A stretch of DNA of 64,000 nucleotides from Saussurea involucrata (taxonomy: Eukaryota > Streptophyta > Magnoliopsida > Asterales > Asteraceae). This document shows positions 12,144 through 22,087 of this stretch, piece after piece. Positions within the stretch are counted from its first letter, which is position 1, and every line of letters starts with the position of its first letter. The DNA lies in NCBI GenBank assembly GCA_033807775.1, contig CM066322.1, positions 23,094,501 to 23,158,500 on the forward strand, in the 5' to 3' direction. Position numbers and translations under genes: made by a program. Under the pieces are notes generated by a model that did not search any database, was not told where the DNA came from, and worked only from the letters and a program-made list of their open reading frames with translations.

Positions 12144-13299
12144 TGTTGGGTCATCAAGATTTGAAGATGACCTCATGGTCTCCTTCTATACTTTGAAAAA
12201 CATTTTATACTTAGAGAAATTTTGGATGGTTTTTTATGGCTTGTACAAGATAGCAAATGTTTGGTGAAGTCAAAGATCAACCAAAAGTCAAGATTGAAGA
12301 TTCTCTCATTGTGGAAGTGAAAGATCTTTTCTGAACACATACAAGTCATTGTCCACCGATGGTGTTCACACACATCGGTGGACACCTCTCCACCGATCAC
12401 TCTCTATATCGGCCAACATATCCCACCTATGGAGTCTCTCAAATAGGTGGGATCTCAAGAAGTCTCAAAGATGATTTTCTTCAAAGATGTGTCACATGTC
12501 TCAAATATGCTTTTCTTCAAAGATGTGTCACATGTCTCAAAGATGCTTTTCTTCAAAGATGTGTCACATATCTCAAAGCATTCATCGGTGGTGTACTCCT
12601 TGAAGACAAAATGAGAAGCAAAATTATTATGAGACAAGACAAAATGAGAAGAAAAATTATTATGAGACAAAATCAAATTTTCCAAGAATCATCCCACCGA
12701 TGATGATGCTTAAATCGGTGGGATTCTTTGTCAAAAGATTTTCTTTGAAGAAAATATCAAGTCTCAAGTAATATTGTCTTGGAAGACACACCAAGGAGAT
12801 AAGCATGGTATTATTCCTATTTCCAATGAAGTTCAGCATGGGTATTCCTCCTTGTTTCAAGGAAAAGGTGATTGTGACTTATCAACTTTTCAGAAGTCCA
12901 TTGGTACGTAGCAAGTAACTGGAGGATATTCATACTAAGCATTTAATGCTCAGTACACTCATCCTCTCTATAAAAGGAGGAGGAAGCTCCCATGCAAACC
13001 ATGCTTTTCTGAAGTCTTTCTATGTGCTAGCATCCTTCATCTCGTAGGAACTTTATAACTTTGAGTCTAAGTGTTCAAGTTATTTTGTTTTCAGTATTAC
13101 TGTGTGAAGATTGTTAGAATAGATTTTATCTGTTCTTTCCGCAACAATCAAATTGTTCTATGTGTTCTATGTGTAATTCTTGATTTGAATATTTTCAATA
13201 AAAGAATTAATTAAAGTGAAAAATTGTGTATTGTATTCAACCCCCCCCCCCCCTTCTACAATACATGTTCTTGTTCTTGTAAGCCATCTGGGACTAACA
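12144..13299 (+). repeat. 5' LTR of element A
   Basis: 1156 bp. It is 42 bp longer than the 3' LTR, explained by an extra 36-bp copy of a CTTCAAAGATGTGTCACATG repeat (three versus two units) and a longer C-run near 13241. Several substitutions separate the two LTRs. It contains CCACCGAT..ATCGGTGG palindromes at about 12353-12400 and 12690-12720, and a TATAAAAGGAGGAGG box near 12970 that is a good transcription-start candidate. Confidence 0.9.
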
Positions 13300-13301
13300 A
13301 G

Positions 13302-13313
13302 TGGTATCAGAGC
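13302..13313 (+). other. Primer-binding site of element A
   Basis: TGGTATCAGAGC, the sequence complementary to the 3' end of initiator tRNA-Met, used by most plant copia elements; 2 nt after the LTR end. Confidence 0.9.
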
Positions 13314-13343
13314 AGGAAGTTTAATTCATAAACTTGATCTGCA

Positions 13344-14393
13344 ATGGCTGCTTCTTCTTCCAAAAATGAAGCTTTTTCTCAAAACACCTTTTCTGAAAAC
13401 GGCTCTATAGCCAAACCTCCCAAGTTTAATTCCAACAACTTTTCTTTGTGGAAAAGCCGGATGATGCTTTTCATGGAAGGAATGGATAGTAGATATCCAA
13501 CCATTCTCAGTGAGGGACCCATAGTCCCTAAAGTTTGGTCTCGCTATGAAACCAAGAAATCAGGTAAGAAAGTTGTTGACAAAGATGATTCTGATGATTC
13601 CTCTGATGAAGAAAAATCTATTGCTACTGGTCGTTACATTCTTAAAAATCCTAAGAAATATACTGATGAGGAAAAACGGCTTGTGTCTCTTGATTCTAAA
13701 GTTAGAACTATCATTGTTCTCTCTCTTCCTGATGAGGTGTACCACTCTCTGGTAAATCTCTTTACTGCCAAAGAAATGTGGTCCACTCTGTGTGTTTTGT
13801 ACGAAGGTACAAATGAAGTTAAAAAGAGCAGAAAGATTTCTCTTGTTAGAAATTATGAACTATTTTCTTATGAGAAAGGAGAATCTCTCTCCATCTACTA
13901 TAACCGCTTTAACAGTCTTCTTAATGACTTAAAGCTGTTAGGTAGAGTGTATGACAATGAGGAAATCTTGTGCAAGTTTATGGACTGTCTTCCTGATTTT
14001 TGGGAAAATATATGTACTTGTATAAAGACAACCAAGGATTTGGATCATATGCCTCTCACTTCTCTTTATGGAACTCTTTTCAACTATGAGCAGACGAAGC
14101 TGCAAAGATATATAAAGAGCTATTCTCTAGCTCTCCTAAGTGACTCTTCCAAAAAGACTAAGTGTATTCCAAAAATCACCTACCCATCTGACTCTGACCA
14201 TGATAGTCAAGAAGATCCAAATGACCATTCGGAGGCATATCTTAGTGATGTTGAGGATGAATGTGAGGAAACCTCAATTGACAAATTATCTGATGAAATG
14301 GCCATGTTAGATGGGCTTTCTAAACCCATACATCTCACCCTACCTCTTCTCATCCATCCCACCACATATATTATCCCAACCTCATTTCTTTAG
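13344..14393 (+). CDS. Gag-like protein of element A
   Basis: 349 aa beginning MAASSSKNEAFSQ. It has the copia Gag (UBN2/DUF4219-type) pattern: PPKFNSNNFSLWKSRMMLFM near residues 28-48, LSLPDEVYHSLV near 125, and MWSTLCVLYEGTNEVKKS near 145-162. It lacks the usual CCHC zinc knuckle because the frame ends soon after an acidic Ser/Asp-rich linker. No pol frame follows. A further open frame begins at 14465 and continued past the element B target site in the uninterrupted element A. The protein would act as capsid in the retroelement particle, but this truncated form may be non-functional. Confidence 0.75.
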   Translation: MAASSSKNEAFSQNTFSENGSIAKPPKFNSNNFSLWKSRMMLFMEGMDSRYPTILSEGPIVPKVWSRYETKKSGKKVVDKDDSDDSSDEEKSIATGRYILKNPKKYTDEEKRLVSLDSKVRTIIVLSLPDEVYHSLVNLFTAKEMWSTLCVLYEGTNEVKKSRKISLVRNYELFSYEKGESLSIYYNRFNSLLNDLKLLGRVYDNEEILCKFMDCLPDFWENICTCIKTTKDLDHMPLTSLYGTLFNYEQTKLQRYIKSYSLALLSDSSKKTKCIPKITYPSDSDHDSQEDPNDHSEAYLSDVEDECEETSIDKLSDEMAMLDGLSKPIHLTLPLLIHPTTYIIPTSFL

Positions 14394-14675
14394 CATCTTA
14401 CCATCCAATCTCCTAATGTGCAACCTTCAGTAATGATAAATTCCCTTTCTTCACCGATCTCTCAATGGGACTTATTTCCTTCCTTCTCACCGATGACGTC
14501 ATCACCATGATCTCATCTCACCAATCTACCTCTCACCAGAACCAACTTTCTATGTGTCATCTCCTCATCCCATTCCTTCTTCCATCATATTTCACTCTTG
14601 GACAGAAACCCACCTCTCTTTTTCTCAAAACCCACATACTACAAACTCTTCCACAGATATCATCCCAAATCCTTC

Positions 14676-15866
14676 TGTTGGACAACCTAAGGGGGGGGTA
14701 AGGTTGTATTTTAAAACTTTTACTTTCAAAAATTCTTTTTACAAATAAATACAGAATAAATAAAGCAGAGTATAAATAAATAAGTATACAACAATTATAT
14801 AAACAGATATAATTTAAATACACAGAGATTATATAAATAAATATAAATGCAAAGCAGTTTATATAAATAAATATAATATAGCACAGCGGAATAAATAAAG
14901 AGATAAGGGATAGAGATACTTGACACAGAGATTTACTGATTTACCACCAACTGTGATAAACCAGCAGCCGAGACACTTCCCGACACGATCCAATAAATGT
15001 ATTCTTTACGGTAGAAATACAAACCAAGTACAAAGGTAACGTAATTGATTCTCAAGCTTCTGCTATGAGATGTACAGGATCACACACCCGTTATTCAAAT
15101 GCTTACAAGAGGAGTATAACTCACAATGGGTAATCACTCTTGTATAATATCTCACACTTGGATATTTTATAAAAAAAAGTTTTATAAAATATATATTATA
15201 AATAGATGAGAGAGCTGAGAGTTGCTGTTTGTTGTTGCTTGTTACTGTTGTTGTGTTCTGCTCTTTTCTTCATCACCAGCAAGCATCATTATATATAGCA
15301 ACCCACTTCCAACGGATATATGAGGTGGCGGTATACCGCCTGCACACCGCGGTATACCGCGGTCAGAAACTGACACACCAACGGCTATAAGAGGTGGCGG
15401 TATACCGCCTGCACACCGCGGTATACCGCGGTCAGAAACAAAACAATGGGCAGGCTGCACGTTGGATTGCTTTCGGCTGAACACTCCTTCAATAAATGTG
15501 CAACAGTAAAATGCATAGGAAACTGATTTTTGATATTTTAATAAAAATTAATAAAACTTTTAGTTTTAAATAATTTTAAATATCTTTTAATTAAAAACAG
15601 TTTAGGGTTTTATAAATATCCAAGTGGTATATTATTTTAGGGTGTTTATCATTATTAGTTATAAACAATAATGACGACGTAGAAACTTCCGTCTTGAATT
15701 CTTCAGATAAAATCTTCGTGTTCTTCAAGAACTGTACACTTGGATAGGATTGTTAGATAAACAATAATACGGTGTGTTTGTAATCATCAAAATAAATATG
15801 GAGATGTGATTTTATGTGTACCAAAAATATATCACAATATTAAAGCGGGGTACACTTGCACCAACA
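14676..15866 (-). repeat. 3' LTR of element B
   Basis: 1191 bp. It contains two copies of a module made of two GGTATACC-centred palindromes about 13 bp apart (15330-15432). The short frames through this module (VSDRGIPRCAGGIPPP repeats) are considered by-products of the repeat. Confidence 0.92.
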
Positions 15867-15867
15867 A

Positions 15868-16000
15868 TCTCCCCCTTTTTGATGATGACAAACACAACGC
15901 TAAACACGAGAGCATACTCGGTTTCTCTCCCCCTTTTGTCGAAGCAAAAAGGGTTAGGAAAGACGCTATGCTCCCCCTTGAAAAATGCTCCCCCTTAAAA
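15868..16000 (-). other. Multiple polypurine tracts of element B
   Basis: On the minus strand four AAGGGGGAG-type tracts occur (+ CTCCCCCTT at about 15869, 15927, 15971 and 15988). The last one borders the 3' LTR and would prime plus-strand DNA synthesis. Multiplied polypurine tracts are a recognised Sirevirus trait. Confidence 0.75.
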
Positions 16001-16151
16001 TATGAAGTATTTGAGAGTTAGCATTTTCTCAAGGGTTAGATAAAATAAGCTCTAAAAAAAAATTCAATAATAATAACGAAGCAGGAGAATAAACATTACA
16101 ATAGAGCAATAATAATGTTAATTAAATAAAATTTTAAGAAGACAAAAAAAA

Positions 16152-17183
16152 TTAATCGCTATCTATAAATTCAATTTCGTTCAGTTGATTAGATAAAGTC
16201 CACAACTGCTCGTCAATGTCTTCCAAGCGGTCTTGCACCACACGTTGATCGGCATCGTAACTCCGGCGCAAGTCAATGATCGCGGAGTATATTTGACGAT
16301 TTGAGATTGCACCCGCCGGGATTGCGTATGGATCGTCTTCCTCGGGAGCCGGATCTAGAGGGCGATGAAGAGCCCGTCCCGGTGGAGCACTCATTCGACT
16401 AACAGTCAGTGCATTGAGAGAAGGAGTAGGAGCTAACATCCTACCAATGATAGGAATTTGAAGGTTTGTAAAAAGGTTTCGAATTAAGTAACCAAACGGA
16501 AGAGACTGGTTACCAGTCTCGGAAATCACCATACGGTGAGCAATAATGTAGGTGGCATTAATACGGATGCCATGCCGGAGACAGTAAAGGATATAGCACT
16601 GAAGTGCACCCAATCTGTCAAAATTTCCAGCGCGTCCCAAAACGTTAAAAAGGATAATTTTATTCCAAAAACGAAGATTTTCCGGAAGATGTTGATCAGT
16701 TAAAATTGCGGGAAAATTATTTCGAAAAGCGGGAGCTAAAATAGATTGGAGAATGGTTTCCTGAGTTTCTTGAACCTGGGTAAGCAGGGAAGTAAAGGCA
16801 GTATTATTTGAAAACACATTTATATTGGAATGGGTTAGACCCAGTACACGAGAAAAATCTTCTAAACTCCAGTTAAAAGAGTGGTTGTAAATTTGAAGAG
16901 AGACACGATGGGTGGTCTCGTTAAAGTCATACCCAGCATAAAAATCGACCATACTTGAAAAAGGTATATCTCCTTGAAAAGAAAGAAAAGGTTCCCAGTC
17001 AATAGAAGAGAAAGCTTCAAAGGTACCAAGATGTTCTAGACCCACTAAATCGACAGGTCGACCTGGGTTACAAGGTCGGGATTCAAAAATATGTCGTCTT
17101 TGAGCACGACGGTTTTGAGGAGGGTCAGATGGGTTTTGAGAGCTGGAAGCTCCCCGAGAGGTACGAGCCCTTTTTGGAGCCAT
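16152..17183 (-). CDS. Second ORF of element B, putative plant-transposon-protein domain
   Basis: 343 aa beginning MAPKRARTSRGAS. Basic, disordered N-terminus (1-40), then a globular part with LEHLGTFEAFSSIDWEPFL (about 48-66), FSLEDFSRVLGL-like helix, and a Leu/aromatic-rich FWNKIILFNVLGRAGNFDRL..YILYCLRHGIRINATYIIAH segment (about 172-218). It ends in a short coiled coil (DRLEDIDEQLWTLSNQLNEI). This layout resembles the 'putative plant transposon protein' domain seen in many plant LTR elements (assignment from memory, moderate confidence). It occupies the place where pol would be. No catalytic motif of protease, integrase or reverse transcriptase is present. Function unknown. Confidence 0.7.
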   Translation of the reverse strand: MAPKRARTSRGASSSQNPSDPPQNRRAQRRHIFESRPCNPGRPVDLVGLEHLGTFEAFSSIDWEPFLSFQGDIPFSSMVDFYAGYDFNETTHRVSLQIYNHSFNWSLEDFSRVLGLTHSNINVFSNNTAFTSLLTQVQETQETILQSILAPAFRNNFPAILTDQHLPENLRFWNKIILFNVLGRAGNFDRLGALQCYILYCLRHGIRINATYIIAHRMVISETGNQSLPFGYLIRNLFTNLQIPIIGRMLAPTPSLNALTVSRMSAPPGRALHRPLDPAPEEDDPYAIPAGAISNRQIYSAIIDLRRSYDADQRVVQDRLEDIDEQLWTLSNQLNEIEFIDSD

Positions 17184-17394
17184 TTGAAGGAAGGAGAGTA
17201 AACTGTTGTCGAAAGGTTTACCAAATGTTGGAGTTCCGGTGGCCGAAAAAAAATTTCGGTTGTTGACGGCGGACGTCGAGGGCGGCGGTCGGCGGCAAGA
17301 GGAGGGAGAGAGAGCACCAAAAGAGAGAGAGTACTTAGGATAAAAAAGAAAGGAAAAAAAACTTACCTGTATTGGATTTAAATCCGTCGAAGGC

Positions 17395-17640
17395 AGGCGG
17401 TATACCGCCTAGGAGCACGCGGTATACCGAGTCAGAAAAAGGTTGAAAAGACATGGCATCTTTAATCACGCGTGACAGGGGGAAAAACAGCGGTGCGGTA
17501 TACCGCCTCGGGAGCGCGGTATACCGGGGTCAGTATGAGCAGGTTCTGCCGGTGAATCACAGAGTGACACGTGGTGGAGGAGAAAGGAACACGGTATACC
17601 GCCTTAGGGTCACGGTATACCGCGACAGTAAAAAGACTGA
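17395..17640. repeat. Internal GGTATACC paired-palindrome modules of element B
   Basis: Three modules, each with two GGTATACC cores: GCGGTATACCGCC then CGCGGTATACCG followed by GTCAG or a variant (about 17398-17433, 17495-17532 and 17590-17628). They match the modules in the LTRs, so the element carries seven modules in all (two per LTR, three internal). They lie between ORF2 and gag. Confidence 0.85.
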
Positions 17641-17960
17641 CAGCATTCGGCTTTCAATGTTTCCTTTAACCAAATTTACACACAACCGATTTTTAAAAAA
17701 AAATTTTATTTTTTTTAATTTTATGTGAGCAAAAAAAAAAACCACGTATTATAACCTCGGCAGGTAACCACGTATTATAACCTCGGCAGGTAACACGTAT
17801 TATATCCTCGTCAGGAAACACCTACAAAAGGCAAAGAAAATATTTCGTGGTACCCTTTTCTTATGGGTCCATTTAACAGTTAGTATAAAACATAAACTGC
17901 AAAAAAATATGTTGTCGACATAAAAAAAACACGACAAACATACAAAACCATAAAAATGGT

Positions 17961-19844
17961 TTAAAACCATAAACGCATTCCACCTGGATTATCAACATTA
18001 AACATTCCTTTCGGAATCCATTTTCTAACCATTTTAATTTTGCGATTGTATTTATCATACACATAAAATGAAGCATTTATGTTCGCATTAGGTCTAGAAA
18101 AATTACTATTATACATACGAGCATACGGTTTCCTTCCATAATTCACATTTTTTATTTTTGACATGTATGGAGGTTTTCTCGTATCAACTTTAGGAGATGC
18201 AAAAAATCTTTTAATGGGTTTACACGAACATTTATCAACACATGTATCGGAACCAATGCCTTTACGACAATTTATACGATTAGGCATATTTAGCATTTTT
18301 AACACTTTATCATTGCTATTTTGAAATGCATTAGCTAACAGATTATCTTTTTCATATAAATCGCATTTAGCTTTTAAACATGCAACTTCATTTTCAAGAG
18401 ACTCGCATTTTGTACATGCAACACTTTCCTTTTTATTTTCACTTAAGCATGCAATTTTATCATTTAAAATAACACAAGATTTACAAACATCTTTTTCACT
18501 TAATTTATTTTCTAATTTAGTGATAACATCTAAATCATAAGCAGATTTTTGTTTACCGTCATCTATTTCCTTTTTATATACAGATACGGTTTCTTTTAAA
18601 TTAGAAATTTCATCTTTATATTTATTTGCGAGAGCAGCCATATCATGAAATGATTTATATAATTCGTCAAGATTATTTTCATCGTCACTATAGTAATTAT
18701 CACTATAATTATTATCATAATTATTTTTAGAAGAATATGATGAAGATACCTCATTATCATGGTCGGCCATGAAACAAAAATTTTGGGCCTCATTTATGCT
18801 TGCGCTCAACGCGCCTCCAACTAAAGCTTTTGGTGTGTTGATTTGTTTTGCTCGTTTCGGACACACACTCGCATAGTGATCCTTGTCGCCACACACATAG
18901 CAAAAGCCTTTCTTTTTATTGGCTTTTTCATCGTCGCTAGATTCGTCATTTTTGTCTTCACTTTTGTGGACGTTGCGACTTTGGTTTTTACCACCACGAC
19001 GGTAGTCTCCATTTTCTTGAAACCTATCATTTTTGGCAAACTTTTTGTTAGATAGAAGTTTAGAAAGTTTTCTTACCAACTTGACTAAATCGTCAAGATT
19101 TTCGGGTTCATCATCGGATGAACTTGCATCTTCCTCCTCTTCCTTTTCTTTTGAGGCAACGACCTTGAGAGCGATGGATTTCTTTTTGACTTGCTCCCGG
19201 ACTTGATTTCTTCTTAGTGCAATTTCGTGCACTTTAAGATTGCCGATGAGATCATCGAGCTTCATAGTTGCGAGATCTCGGGAGTCTTCCAAGGATGTGA
19301 TTTTTGCCATCCACTCCGAAGGAAGTGCTCGAAGAATTTTCCTTACATAATCCTCATTAGGATAAGTACGACCTAATCCCTTCAAGGTAGTCATAATGAG
19401 GTTAAAACGTTTAAACATTGAGTCGATTGACTCATCTTTTGACATTTCAAATAATTCATAATCATGAACAAGAATATTTATTTTAGAGCTTTTAACTTGA
19501 GTATTTCCACGATGAGTGTCGCTCAAGCTTTGCCAGATTTGATTAGCAGTTTTATAAGTATAAACTCTTTCTATTTCATCGGAAGTTAAAGCAGCATATA
19601 ATATATTTTTAGCTTCAAAATTTAAACAATAATGAGATTCTTCAGTGGGAGTCCAATCTTTTATGGGTTTATCAACAATAAGATCATTTTCAACTTTGGT
19701 TGGTCTAAAATTCCCATTTTCTATAATATCCCAAATTTTTTGACTTTTGCCACGAACGTGACATTCAAATAGCTCGGCCCAAATGCCAAACTTTTCAGTA
19801 TCTATAATAGGAGGTTTTGAAAACAAAACAGTTTGTTGAGCCAT
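17961..19844 (-). CDS. Gag protein of element B
   Basis: 627 aa beginning MAQQTVLFSKPPIIDTEKFG. The copia Gag (UBN2/DUF4219) pattern occupies roughly residues 15-230 (IWAELFECHVRG, NILYAALTSDEIERV, TANQIWQSLSDTHRGN). An acidic Ser/Asp/Glu linker follows, then a CCHC zinc knuckle CYVCGDKDHYASVC near residues 318-331 that binds RNA. A long coiled-coil-like tail has regularly spaced Cys pairs (KSCVILNDKIACL, ACTKCESLENEVACL). It starts 68 nt from the LTR border, and its frame is intact, consistent with a young element. It should form particles packaging the element RNA. Confidence 0.85.
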   Translation of the reverse strand: MAQQTVLFSKPPIIDTEKFGIWAELFECHVRGKSQKIWDIIENGNFRPTKVENDLIVDKPIKDWTPTEESHYCLNFEAKNILYAALTSDEIERVYTYKTANQIWQSLSDTHRGNTQVKSSKINILVHDYELFEMSKDESIDSMFKRFNLIMTTLKGLGRTYPNEDYVRKILRALPSEWMAKITSLEDSRDLATMKLDDLIGNLKVHEIALRRNQVREQVKKKSIALKVVASKEKEEEEDASSSDDEPENLDDLVKLVRKLSKLLSNKKFAKNDRFQENGDYRRGGKNQSRNVHKSEDKNDESSDDEKANKKKGFCYVCGDKDHYASVCPKRAKQINTPKALVGGALSASINEAQNFCFMADHDNEVSSSYSSKNNYDNNYSDNYYSDDENNLDELYKSFHDMAALANKYKDEISNLKETVSVYKKEIDDGKQKSAYDLDVITKLENKLSEKDVCKSCVILNDKIACLSENKKESVACTKCESLENEVACLKAKCDLYEKDNLLANAFQNSNDKVLKMLNMPNRINCRKGIGSDTCVDKCSCKPIKRFFASPKVDTRKPPYMSKIKNVNYGRKPYARMYNSNFSRPNANINASFYVYDKYNRKIKMVRKWIPKGMFNVDNPGGMRLWF

Positions 19845-19911
19845 TATATAAAAGATATAACTTTTAAAAATTTAAACAGAAAATTTTTGAAAGCCCCGCT
19901 CTGATACCAAA

Positions 19912-21105
19912 TGTTGGACAACCTAAGGGGGGGGGGGTAAGGTTGTATTTTAAAACTTTTACTTTCAAAAATTCTTTTTACAAATAAATACAGAATAAAT
20001 AAAGCAGAGTATAAATAAATAAGTATACAACAATTATATAAACAGATATAATTTAAATACACAGAGATTATATAAATAAATATAAATGCAAAGCAGTTTA
20101 TATAAATAAATATAATATAGCACAGCGGAATAAATAAAGAGATAAGGGATAGAGATACTTGACACAGAGATTTACTGATTTACCACCAACTGTGATAAAC
20201 CAGCAGCCGAGACACTTCCCGACACGATCCAATAAATGTATTCTTTACGGTAGAAATACAAACCAAGTACAAAGGTAACGTAATTGATTCTCAAGCTTCT
20301 GCTATGAGATGTACAGGATCACACACCCGTTATTCAAATGCTTACAAGAGGAGTATAACTCACAATGGGTAATCACTCTTGTATAATATCTCACACTTGG
20401 ATATTTTATAAAAAAAAGTTTTATAAAATATATATTATAAATAGATGAGAGAGCTGAGAGTTGCTGTTTGTTGTTGCTTGTTACTGTTGTTGTGTTCTGC
20501 TCTTTTCTTCATCACCAGCAAGCATCATTATATATAGCAACCCACTTCCAACGGATATATGAGGTGGCGGTATACCGCCTGCACACCGCGGTATACCGCG
20601 GTCAGAAACTGACACACCAACGGCTATAAGAGGTGGCGGTATACCGCCTGCACACCGCGGTATACCGCGGTCAGAAACAAAACAATGGGCAGGCTGCACG
20701 TTGGATTGCTTTCGGCTGAACACTCCTTCAATAAATGTGCAACAGTAAAATGCATAGGAAACTGATTTTTGATATTTTAATAAAAATTAATAAAACTTTT
20801 AGTTTTAAATAATTTTAAATATCTTTTAATTAAAAACAGTTTAGGGTTTTATAAATATCCAAGTGGTATATTATTTTAGGGTGTTTATCATTATTAGTTA
20901 TAAACAATAATGACGACGTAGAAACTTCCGTCTTGAATTCTTCAGATAAAATCTTCGTGTTCTTCAAGAACTGTACACTTGGATAGGATTGTTAGATAAA
21001 CAATAATACGGTGTGTTTGTAATCATCAAAATAAATATGGAGATGTGATTTTATGTGTACCAAAAATATATCACAATATTAAAGCGGGGTACACTTGCAC
21101 CAACA
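19912..21105 (-). repeat. 5' LTR of element B
   Basis: 1194 bp, matching the other LTR except for the G-run length. The primer-binding site CTCTGATACCA (+ strand view) is just outside its left edge. Contains the same two GGTATACC modules (about 20568-20672). Confidence 0.92.
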
Positions 21106-21110
21106 CCTTC

Positions 21111-22087
21111 TACTCAAAAAATCCTCAAACTCAATCTTTGTGGGTCATCAAAAAAATTGGAAGATGAAATTCCAATCTTTTATTCACCTTGAAGATTTTC
21201 TCCATGATGTCGTAGCAGATTTTATCCAAACTCTTCTGAAGATGCCAGAAGATTTCCTCCAACCTCTTCAAGAAATTCCACCGACTTTTTGTCAAACTCT
21301 TGCAAAATTTCGGTGGGAATGATAAATTTTCCAAAAAAAAAATCTACCGATTTTCCTACCGAAAATCCTACCGAAATTAGCCAATTTTCGGTGGGATCTC
21401 CTTAGTTTTCGGTGGGGAAGCAAAAAAAAATCAAATTTTTTTTGACCATACCACCGACCACACCACCGAAATTTCGGTGGTTGGCCCCCAAATTCGGTGG
21501 TTATTAGCACACAAAAAAAATAAAAAAAATAAAAAAAATAAAAAAAAATCGGTGTTTCCAATTGTTTGTGGTGTTTCTTCTCCGTCGTACGCTGAGGGGG
21601 AGAAACCATCTGAGGGGGAGCAATATCAGCGTCCAACTCGATCAACACCAACCCTCTGTACTCGTTTTCAGCGTCCAACTCGGAAAAATGAGGAAATCGG
21701 GCGGACCGGTCAAGGGGGAGCACATCAGTCCGGGCGGATCTAACTGAGGGGGAGAAACACAAAACCGACTGATCTACTGAGGGGGAGCAAAACAAAGACA
21801 AAGGATGATGATGCTGAACAGGAAGTGCTGAAGATACCAAGAGAAAGAAAGAAAATGCAAGAGATTGACAAAAGCATCATGAGGTTGATTCACTCAAACT
21901 CAACCCTCCTCAAAGATTGTCACTATAATGGATGTGTCTCATATCAAAACCCACAGACTCACTTGGCTGAAATCTTTTGAAGTAAGTGGATGACTTGAAG
22001 ATTTGGAACATCTGAAGAAAAGCAAAAGTGCCTGAAAGATAAAGTTCTCCAACACATCAACAGGCTGCTAATCAAAATGAAGAATCC
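21111..22087 (+). other. Element A internal region right of element B
   Basis: It continues the frame interrupted by element B up to a stop at about 21322. Next come CCACCGAA/TTCGGTGG palindromes (about 21345-21505), five GAGGGGGAG or AAGGGGGAG tracts (about 21594-21790; multiplied polypurine tracts) and an unremarkable A-rich stretch. No pol domain is recognisable. Confidence 0.65.

Larger units (their letters stand above)
14676..21105 (-). mobile_element. LTR retrotransposon B (Sirevirus-like, apparently non-autonomous), nested in A
   Basis: LTRs at 14676-15866 and 19912-21105 begin TGTTGGACAACC and end TTGCACCAACA, flanked by CCTTC duplications (14671-14675 and 21106-21110). They differ by eye only in a G-run (8 versus 11 G), implying recent insertion. 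Transcription direction is minus. The primer-binding site (TGGTATCAGAGC on -, + 19897-19908) follows the right-hand LTR. Gag (19844-17961) and a second frame (17183-16152) come next. Then repeated polypurine tracts (AAGGGGGAG on -, + 15870-15996) lead to the other LTR. There is no protease, integrase, reverse transcriptase or RNase H, so mobility must rely on a partner element. Confidence 0.92.

Noticed and set aside
15242..15484. 80-aa frame with repeated VSDRGIPRCAGGIPPP in element B LTRs
   Set aside because: It is present identically in both LTRs and follows the GGTATACC module; no start context or family resemblance.
17961..19055. Overlapping plus- and minus-strand frames inside element B gag
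   Set aside because: Shadows of the gag reading frame, which alone has the domain order and zinc knuckle.
21292..21840. 182-aa minus-strand frame at the end of element A
   Set aside because: It runs antisense through the polypurine tracts and palindromes; no domain, Phe/Tyr runs from A/T repeats.
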